This document shows positions 53,638 to 64,000 of a stretch of 64,000 bases of DNA, in pieces. Numbering within the stretch: position 1 is the stretch's first letter; each line of letters begins with the position of its first letter. This DNA comes from Thalassia testudinum (lineage: Eukaryota > Streptophyta > Magnoliopsida > Alismatales > Hydrocharitaceae), in assembly GCA_037157565.1 (NCBI GenBank), contig JAZHRO010000063.1, positions 151,640,501-151,704,500 of the forward strand, read 5' to 3'. The position numbers were made by a program, and so were the translations under genes. Under the pieces are notes generated by a model. That model was not told the DNA's origin. It worked only from the letters and a program-made list of their open reading frames with translations, and ran no database searches.

Positions 53638-55323
53638 TGGTTGAGAACCACGGGGCAAGAAACTTCGCGGGTTTGGAACAGGTTGGGCGGGAAGAGTGCC
53701 CTGAGATAGAGTCGCCATGCATAGTTGACTGATCTCGGCATTCTGCTGCGCCAATTGGTGCTGAAGAGAGGTCATGTTCTCTTCATGGCGCTTTGACATT
53801 TCCGTCATCATTCGCATCAATTTGTCAAGAGGGCTTGATGCGTGTTCAGTTTGTGGTACACAAGGACCTGATGGCGGATTTGCCATAGGATTAAACTGGA
53901 CCCTTGGGATGACGGGTGCGGACGGTCGCATTGGTCCACCCGCGGGGTTTTGGCGCTGCGGGTTGTTGGACCATGCGAAGTTCGGATGATTACGCCACCC
54001 TGGGTTATAAGTGGCAGAGAACGGGTTGTTCCCCAGGGCGCAAGCATCTTCTATGCCAGAAGACGCGTCCGCATGTAGATATGCGTCTGAGCATACGGAG
54101 GCTTGGTCCTCCGTGTCGAAATACTGGCTCGCAGAAACCAGCTCCACATGACTTACTGAGTCGCTTGGCGCGACACTCGGTAAGGAAGGTCTAACGGGGT
54201 TTCTCGGGATAAGCCTGGTATTAGAAGAACTTGGATTGTGACGAAGTGGTGAAGAGGTGGTGTTTGCCATAGATCGGGCGGGGTTGGCCAGAAGCTCGTC
54301 CAGCTTCTTGTGCACAACGGAGACTTCATCCAGTTTTTGTGCAATAAGGCTTAGATCAGTGGATGAATGGGAGGGTCCCGTGTCAACTTCGTGGACATTT
54401 CGGGGCTGGCTGGTACGATTAAAGGCGACAATGGAAGCATTGTTCATCGAGTTTTCACTCATATTTTCAAACAGCTCTAATGCTCCATTCTCGTCTTTAT
54501 TCATAAAGTTCCCTCCGCAGGAAGCGTCTGCAATCTGCTTCAAAGTCTCATTTAGCCCATAGTAGAAAATCTGGGCTATATGCCACTTAGGCAGACCGTG
54601 GTGCGGACACTTCCTGAGGAGGTCGTTATACCTCTCCCATGCCTCATGAAATTGTTCGCCGTTTTGTTGCGTAAATGAAGTGATAGCACGGCGAAGCGCA
54701 TTGGTCCGCCCGATTGGGAAGAACTTCTTGAGAAACGCTGTTTGCATTTCTTCCCAAGAGTGGATGGTTCTCCCAAGGGTGCGTAACCATTGCGACGCTT
54801 TATCCCGTAATGAAAACGGGAACATCTTCATGAGGACTATAGATAACCCGACATTTCTTGGTTTAACGGTTTCAGCAAGTCGGGTTAGGTCTTCCAAGTG
54901 GAGAAATGGGTCTTCACTTGCAAGACCATGAAAGTGAAAATTGATTAGGCCAATTATGTTTGGTTTTAATTCAAAGTCGTCCCCGCCCATGGGGACCCGA
55001 ATTTGTCCTATGGTCTCTGTAGCAGCGGGATTCTGATAAGAGCTAAGAGACCTAGGCTCCTCCCGTTCGGGAGGGTTCTGCATTTCCTCCAATGTTTCCC
55101 GAATGGCTTCGATTTGCTCATTATACATTTCCATTTGGGCTTGGAGGCGGGTTATGGGATCTAAGGCTCCACCACCTGGTGGGTTCTGAGGGCGGTTTCC
55201 TCCCTCGGGATTTGGGGGTGGGCGTGCAGCCATGTTTGTGGAGGAGGATGACGATTCGACTTGTTTTCTAGATTTATCAGTCAATTCAAATAGTTCAGGG
55301 TTTTGTGACCTCCTCCCAAACAT
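53635..55323 (-). CDS. gag: Gag of F
   Basis: 562 codons from ATG 55323 to TAG 53635. The N-terminus is basic and Ser-rich, then Pro/Gly-rich. A coiled-coil-like helix lies at 57-82. The retrotransposon Gag fold spans about 115-265 (FHGLASEDPFLHLEDLTRL, DKASQWL, FLKKFFPIGRTNALRRAI, FHEAWERYNDLLRKCPHHGL). Later comes the Athila-type block YNPGWRNHPNFAWSNN and a C-terminal Gln-rich helix (EENMTSLQHQLAQQNAEISQL). No CCHC zinc knuckle is seen. Gag would build the cytoplasmic virus-like particle. A near match to the decayed gag of C1 supports the assignment. Confidence 0.92.
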   Translation of the reverse strand: MFGRRSQNPELFELTDKSRKQVESSSSSTNMAARPPPNPEGGNRPQNPPGGGALDPITRLQAQMEMYNEQIEAIRETLEEMQNPPEREEPRSLSSYQNPAATETIGQIRVPMGGDDFELKPNIIGLINFHFHGLASEDPFLHLEDLTRLAETVKPRNVGLSIVLMKMFPFSLRDKASQWLRTLGRTIHSWEEMQTAFLKKFFPIGRTNALRRAITSFTQQNGEQFHEAWERYNDLLRKCPHHGLPKWHIAQIFYYGLNETLKQIADASCGGNFMNKDENGALELFENMSENSMNNASIVAFNRTSQPRNVHEVDTGPSHSSTDLSLIAQKLDEVSVVHKKLDELLANPARSMANTTSSPLRHNPSSSNTRLIPRNPVRPSLPSVAPSDSVSHVELVSASQYFDTEDQASVCSDAYLHADASSGIEDACALGNNPFSATYNPGWRNHPNFAWSNNPQRQNPAGGPMRPSAPVIPRVQFNPMANPPSGPCVPQTEHASSPLDKLMRMMTEMSKRHEENMTSLQHQLAQQNAEISQLCMATLSQGTLPAQPVPNPRSFLPRGSQP

Positions 55324-56703
55324 GCACTACCGCAGGAAGAATTGGGGAGATGAGAAGGGAAAAGGGATGAGAGAAATGACGCCGCAAAGGTACACTTGAT
55401 TACAAATCAATACAATCAAGTTCCTAACCTCTACAGTGTGCCCTTAGACCTAAAGATCTAAGTTACCTACTATCACGAACTACGGAATCGAATGAGAGCA
55501 CCGCGGAACCACCGGGCCAGATTGAAAGGCCGTTTGCCCCAGTCTTAGACACCCGATAGCACGCGGGAACTCTTACCAGCACGTAGTCGCTACACACAGG
55601 TAGTTAGACCTCCAATCCTTAGTAAGGGTCAAGTTACTACCAGTTTTAATTAGAGGCTTAGGGTCAAGTGCTTTTGGAATGTGAAGGGCGTTGTTTACGG
55701 GTAATGCCCAAGTGATTGATTTTAAGAGTGTGTAAGAACAAGCATGCAACGGGGAAATCTCCCCGAATTGAAGTTTTAATTGGTGAATGGTTTTTAGAGT
55801 TCAACCTTAAGTAGTATGAATTTTAGGGTTTTGCTGAATTACCAATTCAACCAATCTCCGGGTTTTGCAAGAATACAGGTTTTCTTTCTAAAGCCCAAGA
55901 AAACCTTCTTCAATTATCAGTTAGTTAATGCATGCTAAAATGCAATGGGCTACCCTAAATGGAGATTTCTATGTGTGGATGCGCGAATCAATTTTATACC
56001 AATGTGAAAGGAAGCCAAAGCACTTCAATTCAAGTGCTCCCAATCACCAGAAAGATATCCACACACAAGGCTTCAACCAACAGATAAAGAAACTAAAATT
56101 GTTGGGGTTGAAGTATTCAGGATCGAATCACAGGCAAGTTTGAAAAGTCGTGGTGGGATTGGAATCAACTCAATTCCAAGTCTCCCCACCAAAAATGTGA
56201 TCCTGAATTAAAGATAAGTGAGGCAAAAGAGAGATACAAGCAATCTTTTTCTTTGCCTCAAAGAATACTTCCCACGGCGAAAAATCTAAGAATCAAGATT
56301 CTAGGATTTTCGTTATGCGAAGTAAGGCGGGAAATCTCGAGGCAGTGGGAGTGAAGACAACCAATCAATCAAGTGCATTTTAATCCACTTGCCCTCAAGA
56401 AATCCCAAGAAGTTTTTCTAGTTTTTAGTTTTAAAATTTTTTTTTTCTTTTTATTGTGGTGGCAAGTTAACCCTAATTTGATGAGAAAAGAAAACCTACT
56501 TGTTCGGCAACGTGTGCGAAGCTCCAATGCGATGTCGGCGTCTTCACGCTCTCGTTCCCGCCTTGGATCTGCTCACGTCCTCGACTTCGTCAGCCTTCTT
56601 CTCCTTCCACCAGGTTCACCTGCACACCAAAAACAACAATACCCGTGAAGAGAGAAGAGACAAATTTAAAGGAATTGGATAGAAACTTACTCGAAAGCGC
56701 ACC
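55324..56703 (-). other. Untranslated leader of F
   Basis: 1.4 kb with no credible gene. The shared leader block is at about 55645-55715 (minus strand ACATTCCAAAAGCAC after AACGCCCTTC), with a diverged AAACGGCC box near 55535. Confidence 0.7.
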
Positions 56704-56721
56704 TCCCCGGCAGCGGCGCCA
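56704..56721 (-). other. Primer-binding site of F
   Basis: Minus strand TGGCGCCGCTGCCGGGGA, one change from the tRNA-Asp complement; nine bases separate it from the LTR end. Confidence 0.92.
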
Positions 56722-56730
56722 GAAAAGTTA

Positions 56731-58987
56731 TGATGGGTCAGCCCGAATAGGTTGTTAATATGATATTTTTATCGTTGAAATGTGTATAGTGGTTAACCTA
56801 ATTCAGACCTAACCATCTCTTTACAAAATTTTTTAACCTGGCCTAATTGATTTTATCTTGTCACTTTTAGGCCCAGGGTCGAACTCAGGGAAGTGGGGTT
56901 CAAGTCGAGTTTCTACGTTTTCCTTAAAACAAGTCTCTTCCGTTCGTTTATTCTATTTTTGGTATTTTTCTTATTTAGGTTTTTTTCTGGTAATCCTTGT
57001 TCTTGAGGCACACCCTCAAAATTGTGTCCTTGGCTTTTAGCCAAAACAGAGTTTCAAAACACGTCTTGCTACTTGCAAGACGGGGTACCTGCAAATCAAA
57101 GATTATCTTTTCACTTTTATACCTTTTTTTATCTTTTTACTAAGAAGGAAGCTAACAGATAGAAAGTAAATATAGTAGCCATAGATATATATTTATATGT
57201 AGTATATATATAAAGGGGTGGGGGTGGAGGTGACGATGGAGTGTAGCACTATGTCGAGTCAGTTGACGTCTAGAGAGACGCAACCAACACGACTATGTGC
57301 CGCGTGGAGTGTGGATGGAGGATGGATGATGTATGGGACCACGCTTTTTTTGTACGCGTGTATCAGGGAATATCAGCAACTGGTGCAGATATCCCCGCGA
57401 TACAGCGTATAATAAATAACATGAAAGTATATGTACATATGTATGTATATAAGTAAATATATCTATATATATATATAAATGTATAGTTATATATGTATAG
57501 ATATATATATAGATATATATGTGTTTATATATATAGGTGTATAGATATATATATATATGTATATATAAGTATATATATATGTTACTATATAGATATATAT
57601 ATATGTATATATGTATATATATATGTATATAGATATGTATCTATATATGTATATAGCTATGGATATTTGTATATAAGTATATATATATAATACTATATAG
57701 ATGTATATATATATATGTGTATATGTATAGGTATATAGATATGTATATATATATATGTATATGAGTATGTGTATATATATATATATATCTTATATATGTA
57801 TATGTATATATATATTATATTATATGTATGTATACATAACTATATAGATATACTATGTATATATAAATATATATATATAGATATATATATATATGTATAT
57901 ATGTTACTATGAGTGTGTGTGTGTGTGTGTCGGTGAATGGGTGTGTGTGTGTTGCTGTAAGTTAAATAAAAGAGAGAGAGAGAGAGAGAGCGGGCGGCAG
58001 AGAGGGCCTGGCCGGGCGGGAGAGATCAGCAGAGAGAGAGAGCGGGCGAAGGAGTGATCGCGGACGCGCGAACGATGGCAGCGGGGAGTCTGCAGTCGGT
58101 CGCGGAGGGTTGCAGAGGTTGGCAGGGGGCGACGCGAGGCCGTAGCCGGCTGCTGCAGTGCGCGCGGCGGCCTGCTGCGGGTGCAACTGCGGGGTGGACA
58201 GAACGGAGACGGAGGCGGGGAACGGGCCTGCAGGCGCGCGCGGAGGGTTGCGCGCCTGCGGGGAAGGTCGCGGAGGAGGCGGGGGGTGCTGCTGCTGCTG
58301 CTGTTGCCGCGGTTTAGCTACTGCTGCTGCTGCTTCAAGCTTCGAACCTTGAAGCGGCAGCAATGGCGTGGAGATGAAAACGAAGAGAAAAGAAAACACC
58401 ACGCCCACCTGCTCGTTGAAGAGCTGGGCGGTGGTGTTCCCACTGTGGTGGTGAGCACCACAGTGGGTTCTCCTGCTCGTCGGGTGCCTCCTCGACGGAG
58501 GGCCGGCGTATGGGAGGGGAGAACGGGCGAGGAAGGTGGTGGACTGCAGGGTGGCATTTTTCAGCAACTGCCCCCCTCCTTTCCTCCGTCGCGAGGAAGA
58601 GCTGCGGCTTTATAGAGGAGGAGAGCATGGCGGGGAGGCATGGCAGCAGTAGGGAGAGGCGCGGAGAGTGGCAGCTGCAGGGAGAGGCGCGGGAAGGACA
58701 GCAAGGAGAGGCGCATGGCGTGGACGAAATTCAGCCGCGGGAAGAAGAAAAACCGCGGGAAGAAGAAAGAAAGATGAAAATAAAATATGGAGAGGGGACT
58801 TTTGCAAAGAAACACTTGAGAAAAAAAATAATTATGCAAGCCATTTATTCATTTCTCCTCCTCTCATGATTAAATGCATGCATGCAACCATTTTTACATA
58901 TGCGACTATAGGATTATAATATACATAGTTAATGCTAGGAAATAGCATAAGAAGGCATTATTACAGGCGTGTTTTGAGGTGCAAACA
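56731..58987 (-). repeat. 5' LTR of F
   Basis: 2257 bp, close copy of 45646-47875; the size difference is mainly in the TA microsatellite (57421-57900) and the GCTGCT run. TATAAAG on the minus strand (about 58615-58608) is the probable promoter of F. Confidence 0.95.
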
Positions 58988-59853
58988 GCGGGCAAGGTGG
59001 AGCGGGCACCTGGTGGTGCGCCTAAAGGCGGTGGAGGATGAGGCGCACGCGTGTGGGCGTGTAAGGTGGAGAAGGAGCGGGCACCTGCAGGTGGCTAAGG
59101 CAGTCTGTAAAGAGGGGAAGCACTGCGGGTGCGAAGGCGGGCACTGGTGCGGTGCCTACGGTGCTTGGCAGGGGTGTGGGTGAGCGAAGCGGCTATGCAG
59201 CGCCTGCAGGTGCTGGCTTGGTAGTGGTGAAGGCAAGCAGTGCCTTCAGGCACGGCTGGAGGGAGCGCTGGATGGAGCGGCTGGTGAGGTGAGGAGGGTC
59301 TACATAGGGGTGCGTGCCTGCTGGTTGGTTGGAGTGCGCGGTGCAGGTTGGTACGGTGATTGGAGAGGCGGCTGGAGATGGGTGCGTGCCAGCGGGCGCG
59401 CAATGTGGATGGTCTGGTGATGGCGCTGGAAGGGAGGATGTGGTGCACAGTGCACGCAGGGAAGTAGTTCCCCGCATGGGGGAAGATGCAGATGCCCCTC
59501 TCCTTTCTCCGCCTCCTCTTTAACTTCTCTCTTCCCGCGTGCGTGAGTTAAGAAATTTTCCAAATTCCCTTTGCTATTTTTAACCAGTAGGCGTTGAGGG
59601 GAGAGTTGCGGCTGGTTATTTGAAAGGGTAATTTACCCTCCCCTCCTTATTCTTTTGCCAAATCTTCTTCCTGCACATAAAAACATAAAATTATTACATA
59701 TGAAGTTATAGAATGCTATAAAATAAATGTAAACTTAAGTAATGATTTATGCAAACATTCTATAACTTAATTTAGTTATTAACAAATCTAAAAGGTAAGA
59801 TTAAAGTTAACTTAGGCGTAATAATAGTCCATTAAAATGGACTCATCAGCCAT

Positions 59854-59989
59854 CGACTTTTGTGTGAAGGTGTAGGCTAAACCTTGGGTTGCGAACATCC
59901 ATCTACATGCCTACCAACAAGAGGGGACAACCATGCATGGCATGGGAAACCTTGTGGCCAACCAAGATAAAGAAGAAAGAGAGGGGAGT
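59854..59989 (-). repeat. LTR G, continued
   Basis: Sequence between the right TSD of E1 and the start of G2. By the TSD logic it continues 44797. Its family match was not verified independently. There is no gene. Confidence 0.45.
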
Positions 59990-61583
59990 TGATAGGTCGA
60001 TTTTCACTTTCGTAAATGATGATTAAGTTGATTTGTCGTTGTATTTCTAAGTAGTGGAAAATTAACTAATCAAAACAATTAGAATTAAAATTAAACCATT
60101 CACAAGAGAGCGGGTTGTGTCCACAGGGAGGCAATGACCTATTAAGACTTGCAAAATTTGAAAATAATAATGTTCACAATTAGTTTTCCTAAGTAAGCAA
60201 GCTAAAAACCCCTTTTTGATTAGGACAACAATGCATGTAATCACTGAACTTGCATTTCAATGAAAGATGAGGGGGGTTCTTATAAAATCACTAGAATATA
60301 ATATTATTAAGTCAAAAATTCTCCTTCGCAATGGCAAGGAAATGTAATAAGAAATCAAATGCAAAATAGGGGAAGGATTTCCCCTCCATCGTGCGTGACG
60401 AGAAAGGCTTGGCCGGAGATGCGAAGCTCGTCGGAGGTCCTTCGGGCTGGGCCACACTTGATGGCGGTAGCAGCTCAGCGCGAGATGGTAGGAGACGAGA
60501 GAACGGAGGAGAGGTCGATAGTAGGTGGTGGCGGGCTGCAGTTCTGTTTGCTACTGAAGCTCGCAAAGGTGAGGGGATGCAAGTGTGCTGGGCGTGCGGG
60601 CATGGGTGGAGAGCTTCGCGCGGGAGGGGTGAGGCTCATCAACGAGGGATGCTTACGCTACCTGTTGCGCAAAGCGTAGGAAGCCACTGAAGGTGCTACT
60701 CGTTGGAGGCGCAGCGAGCGGAAGTGCCTGCGTGCTGGAGGTGCGTGGGTGGATCTGCTGGAGGACATGTGGCCGCAGGAGTGGTACTGCAGCTGTAGCT
60801 ATTGCGTGGACCGGTAGTGCCTACGCATGGCTCAAGAGGTGTAGGCGGAGACGCAGCCACTTTGCATGCGGGCGACGCTGCTACTGGTGATGCATGCGAC
60901 AGCCGCGTGAGTGCGTGTGTGCAGCTGCACGGGGAGCCGGTGAAGCACTTGCTACACGCATGGTTTCTGTAGGGCGGTGAGGAGGTGCACGCGGTGCATT
61001 TGAGTGTGGAGCTTTGCGACGGCAGTGCGGGCTGTCACCTCGCACGCTCACTGTGGCGAAGCTCCGCCGTGGTTGGCCGGTGCTAATGGAGTAGAAGAGA
61101 CATGTTCTCTACACGGTGAGGAGTGGGGATGGAGGCCACCTCTGAATGGTAGTCGTTCCTTCGCCTTTGTAGCTATGGCTACAAGGGTTTGAAATTCAAA
61201 CAAGCAGGAGGAGATCCACCGTCGAGTGAATGCTGGAAGAGTGAATGCGTAGGAGGAGGATGCAGAGGCGGAGCAGTTACCTTCAAATGGAGAAGAAGAA
61301 GATTAATAAAATAATTAGGAGTATTTATACATAACTCCTTAACTTCTATGTTAATTAAAACAATATATGTAATGCACTTAATTAATTAACTTATCAAATG
61401 CATGCAATTCTAGGTTAATTTTGAATGCATTTAGATATGGATGCCACACATGAATTATGCACTTAAGGTAAAAAAAATATGAATTAATTTATTTAAATCC
61501 TAATGTATGCTATCTAAATGTTAGAATTAACTTAATGTCTAGGCACTTAAATACTTAAATAGCCCACAAATATGGGCCAATCA
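59990..61583 (-). repeat. 3' LTR of G2 (family E)
   Basis: On the minus strand it starts TGATTGGCCCATATTTGTGG and ends CGACCTATCA, 1594 bp. Related to E1 at both ends. A GC-rich block of about 950 bp (60360-61310) sits between AT-rich ends. No credible ORF. Confidence 0.8.
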
Positions 61584-61621
61584 AATACTCCCATGACTAA
61601 TTTTTGCTAGTCCCTAGCAAA
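61584..61621 (-). other. PPT and hairpin of G2
   Basis: Minus strand: arms TTTGCTAG / CTAGCAAA (61603-61621), then AGTCATGGGAGTATT next to the LTR, a slightly decayed PPT. Confidence 0.75.
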
Positions 61622-62861
61622 TCTAAGCAATAATCTAGCAGTTCAAGTAGACTAGCCAACCCAATCGGTCTTCCTTTAGAAACATGTTGAGTTCAGACTT
61701 TAGACCTAAGGTTCCCAAATAGTTGCTAACTTACAGACTAGGTCAGCTAAAGACGAGTTGCAGGCACAGCTTTCCCTGATTTCTAGGTCTACCCTAAGGT
61801 TTATTGGTCCCAGAGATTAAAGAATCTGTGTATGTGCATTGGTCTGAGTTATTTGTTGTTGGTATGATTGCCAACCTAGAAAGAGAGTAAGAATGACTTT
61901 TTTTTTTGTAACATATATATTTTTGTTTGATTCCTTTAAGTCTAACCTTGGATCCGCTATCAACACGGTCTGTGTCAGATTCATTGTCCCCATCACCGAA
62001 CCTCAAAGGGTTCGATGCTTCGAGATAGCACCGCCCATAGTGACCCCAAGAACTCCTGGCAATTGACACTTCGAGATAGTATCGCCCATGGATTTCTTAA
62101 GCGAATTTAGGCCTATGGCAATCAGCACTTTGAGATAGGGCCGCCCATGGTACCTGAACCGCACAATGCGATTACATGCCCCCAGTAGGATGGATATGCT
62201 AAGAGACAAGCGCCGAGGAGGTGACATGTTATCATCGCATCCTCAAGGTGCGTATATATTCCACCTCTCCTGTGGCAGGAACTCTTCCAATCAAATTGTA
62301 TTTTCAAGCTTCTCCTAAGTCAAAACTAAGAGAACCAACTTTTCTTTAAGAAATGAATTTGGGTGATCACTATTTACACAAGACCAAGTGTGTGTGAAAT
62401 GTGGATGCTTAGGTTACGAGGACCCATAAACCAAAAGGTAGAAAAAGACTCCAGGTACTACCCAGCCTTCAACTCAATCCCTATCTTTCCTTCCTCAACC
62501 TCTTGAAGAATGGTCCGCAACTTAACTCCTACTTAAGTTTTTAAGTCCACAAAGGACCCTAAAGGTCTAAAGCTAGTAGCTTACTTAGCTTCTAAAGTTC
62601 GACACCTAGAATAAACTTAGTCTAACCTAAAGTTCTGGTCTACTTAAGAATGCAAGGCCCAACCAGTTAAGCTCAATAATACAAAATGTTTTTCTTCTTC
62701 CTTTTTTCTTTTTTAATGCAATATGCATGAATGAATGCAAAATGTAGACATGCCATAAACAGATGCCTCAGGTCGTATCCCCCATGCCTAGTTCAAACAA
62801 TGTCCTCATTGGAAACAAAAAGTTAAAGGAAGATATTACCTGAGACAGAGAATGACAGGAG
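61622..62861 (-). other. 3' UTR of G2
   Basis: No gene. Three related segments with CTTCGAGATAGCACCGCCCAT, CTTCGAGATAGTATCGCCCAT and CTTTGAGATAGGGCCGCCCAT-like sequence lie near 62018, 62070 and 62128, spaced 52-58 bp. PPT-like box at 62776-62810 (minus strand AATGAGGACATTG, then GGCATGGGGGATACG). Confidence 0.65.
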
Positions 62862-64000
62862 CTAAGGCTCCTCAAGAGTGACCTCGTCAACCAGATGGCC
62901 ATCCAAAGTAATGTATGGTTTTAACCATTGGCTGTTGACAATAAAGGGAGTTACTGAAGAGGAAGGGCTCTTAATCTCCATAGCTCCATGCAGAAACACT
63001 TTAGTGATTATGTAAGGCCCATCCCAATGAGATTTTAATTTCCCTGGAAAAAGCTTAAGGCTAGAATTGAAAAGCCAGACTTGTTGGTTGGACTCAAAGG
63101 TCTTTCTATGGATATACTTATCATGCAAGACCTTAGTTATCTCTTTATAAGCTTGAGAGGTGTCATAAGCATCATTCCTCAGCTCCTCAAGCTCACTTAA
63201 TTCTAGAAGTCGTGCCTTACTCACCTTTTCTAAAACCATGTTAACACTTCGAATAGCCCAAAGTGCCCTATGTTCCCTCTCAATGGGTAAATGGCATGCT
63301 TTCCCATACATAATCTAAAAGGGAGATGTACCCAAAGGGGTCTTATAGGTCGTTCGATACACCCACAAAGGATCATCGGGCTTTTGGGACCAGTCCTTCC
63401 AATCAGGTCTAACAGTCTTTTCTAAAATGTTCTTTATCTCCCTATTTGACACTTCAACCTGGCCACTCATCTGAGGATGGTAAGGGGTAGCGACTTTGTG
63501 AGTTACTCCCAGACTCCTGAGTAGCCGATTGAAGTGGTGATTTTGGAAATGAGGTCCCCCATCACTTATAATGGTCATGGGGTAGCCTTCACAAATTTCA
63601 AGACCACAGAGTGGTCATTTGAGCGCGTAGGAATGGCCTCTCTCCATTTAGAGACAATCAACTGCCACCAAGATATATTCATAACCATGGGATGAAGGGA
63701 AGGGGCCCATAAAGTCAATTCCCCACACATCAAAAATTTCAACAGATTGAATAGGGTGTTGAGGCATCTCATTCCTCTTCCTAATCATTCCAGTCTGTTG
63801 ACATCGAATACAAGCCTTAACAAAATTATGGGAATCCGTAAATAACAAAGGCCACCAAAAATCAGACTGTAGAACCTTAAAAGCAGTTTTATTAGCACCA
63901 AAGTGTCCTCCACAATGAAGTTCATGGCAAAAACTTAGCACAGTTTGTTGCTCCTCTTCAGGTATGTATCATCTCAATAGTTGGTCTTGTCCAATTCTAA
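62862..64000 (-). pseudogene. pol: Integrase end of G2 pol, lightly damaged
   Basis: From the right edge: zinc finger (FCHELHCGGHFGANKTAFKVL, then CIRCQQTG), catalytic core [16 protein letters not shown] and [11 protein letters not shown], with Asp and Glu positions kept, then [12 protein letters not shown] and a C-terminal GPYI near 62988. One frameshift lies in about 63575-63650 and one in-frame TAG at 63312-63314, so the copy is probably inactive although much less decayed than B1 or C1. The C-terminus is at 62862. Confidence 0.85.

Larger units (their letters stand above)
45646..58987 (-). mobile_element. Element F: complete, young Athila-type retrotransposon (minus strand)
   Basis: 13,342 bp. 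Reading leftwards: 5' LTR (58987-56731), primer-binding site (56721-56704), leader, gag (55323-53635), pol (53634-49282), 3' UTR, hairpin and PPT, 3' LTR (47875-45646). Perfect TSD GCGGG (45641-45645 and 58988-58992). Outside microsatellites the LTRs differ at about 17 sites in roughly 1.75 kb by eye, near 1%, so insertion is recent. It is the only element in the window with a full set of apparently functional domains. The visible coding defect is the TAG between gag and pol. No envelope-like ORF follows pol. Confidence 0.96.
44798..59848 (-). repeat. Solo LTR E1 (minus strand), split by element F
   Basis: Perfect TSD GCCAT at 44793-44797 and 59849-59853. The LTR itself is 44798-45645 plus 58993-59848, about 1.7 kb. 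Ends are TGACGAGTCG and ACTCATCA on the + strand. It is related to the G2 LTR (for example GAGCGGGT then GTCCACAGGGAGGCAAT near 44885 and 60110). The middle is GC-rich; reading frames there are low-complexity and not credible. Confidence 0.88.
59990..64000 (-). mobile_element. Element G2: Athila-type element (minus strand), 5' part outside window
   Basis: 3' LTR (61583 down to 59990), hairpin and PPT, 3' UTR and the integrase end of pol are present. Protease, RT and gag would lie to the right. The TSD candidate is GGAGT (59985-59989), its partner outside the window. Confidence 0.82.

Overview
This window is intergenic, repeat-rich nuclear DNA of a flowering plant. I find no host gene. Essentially all 64 kb is nested LTR retrotransposons of the Athila-type lineage of Ty3/Gypsy (Metaviridae). 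The evidence is Athila-like pol motifs (protease DLGxSxNLIP, RT VDDF or MDDF, integrase D,D35E), LTRs of 1.4-2.3 kb, primer-binding sites matching the 3' end of plant tRNA-Asp, and 5-bp target-site duplications (TSDs). The species cannot be fixed from this sequence.

Layout. Element A (1-8401, +, 5' end outside the window) is a young non-autonomous element with one intact gag/protease-like ORF. It sits in the 3' LTR of B1, an old minus-strand element (8402-15682) whose decayed pol also carries a solo LTR of family A (A2, 12741-14948). B1 is broken at 15683 by D2 (minus), whose 3' LTR is 15683-17261. D2 is split by C1 (17419-43928, +), a decayed element with recognisable gag and pol. The 3' LTR of C1 is split by D1 (28198-43413, +, TSD GTCAC), a non-autonomous element with an unrecognised ORF. 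D1 contains solo LTR D3 (31159-32618), LTR B2 (35310-39689, itself holding solo LTR A3) and inverted solo LTR B3 (41053-43361). D2 resumes at 43934-44228 and is cut by a B-like LTR (LTR G). LTR G holds solo LTR E1 (44798-59848), and inside E1 lies F (45646-58987, minus, TSD GCGGG), a complete young element. At 59990 another minus-strand element, G2, begins and runs off the right edge.

Function. F has gag, protease, RT, RNase H and integrase with all expected catalytic residues, but one in-frame TAG separates gag from pol. A has an intact ORF without RT or integrase and would need such an enzyme set in trans. B1, C1, D1 and G2 are coding-dead.

The least explained signals are non-coding. They are a train of perfect stem-loops and a phased array of GACGTC dyads in LTR B; helically phased AGCT and clustered TTGGCGCCAA sites in LTR A; tRNA-like pol III boxes in LTRs C and D2; and two motifs shared by six elements downstream of pol, one a hairpin next to the 3' polypurine tract (PPT) and one a duplicated PPT-like box. 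All alignments and counts were done by eye.
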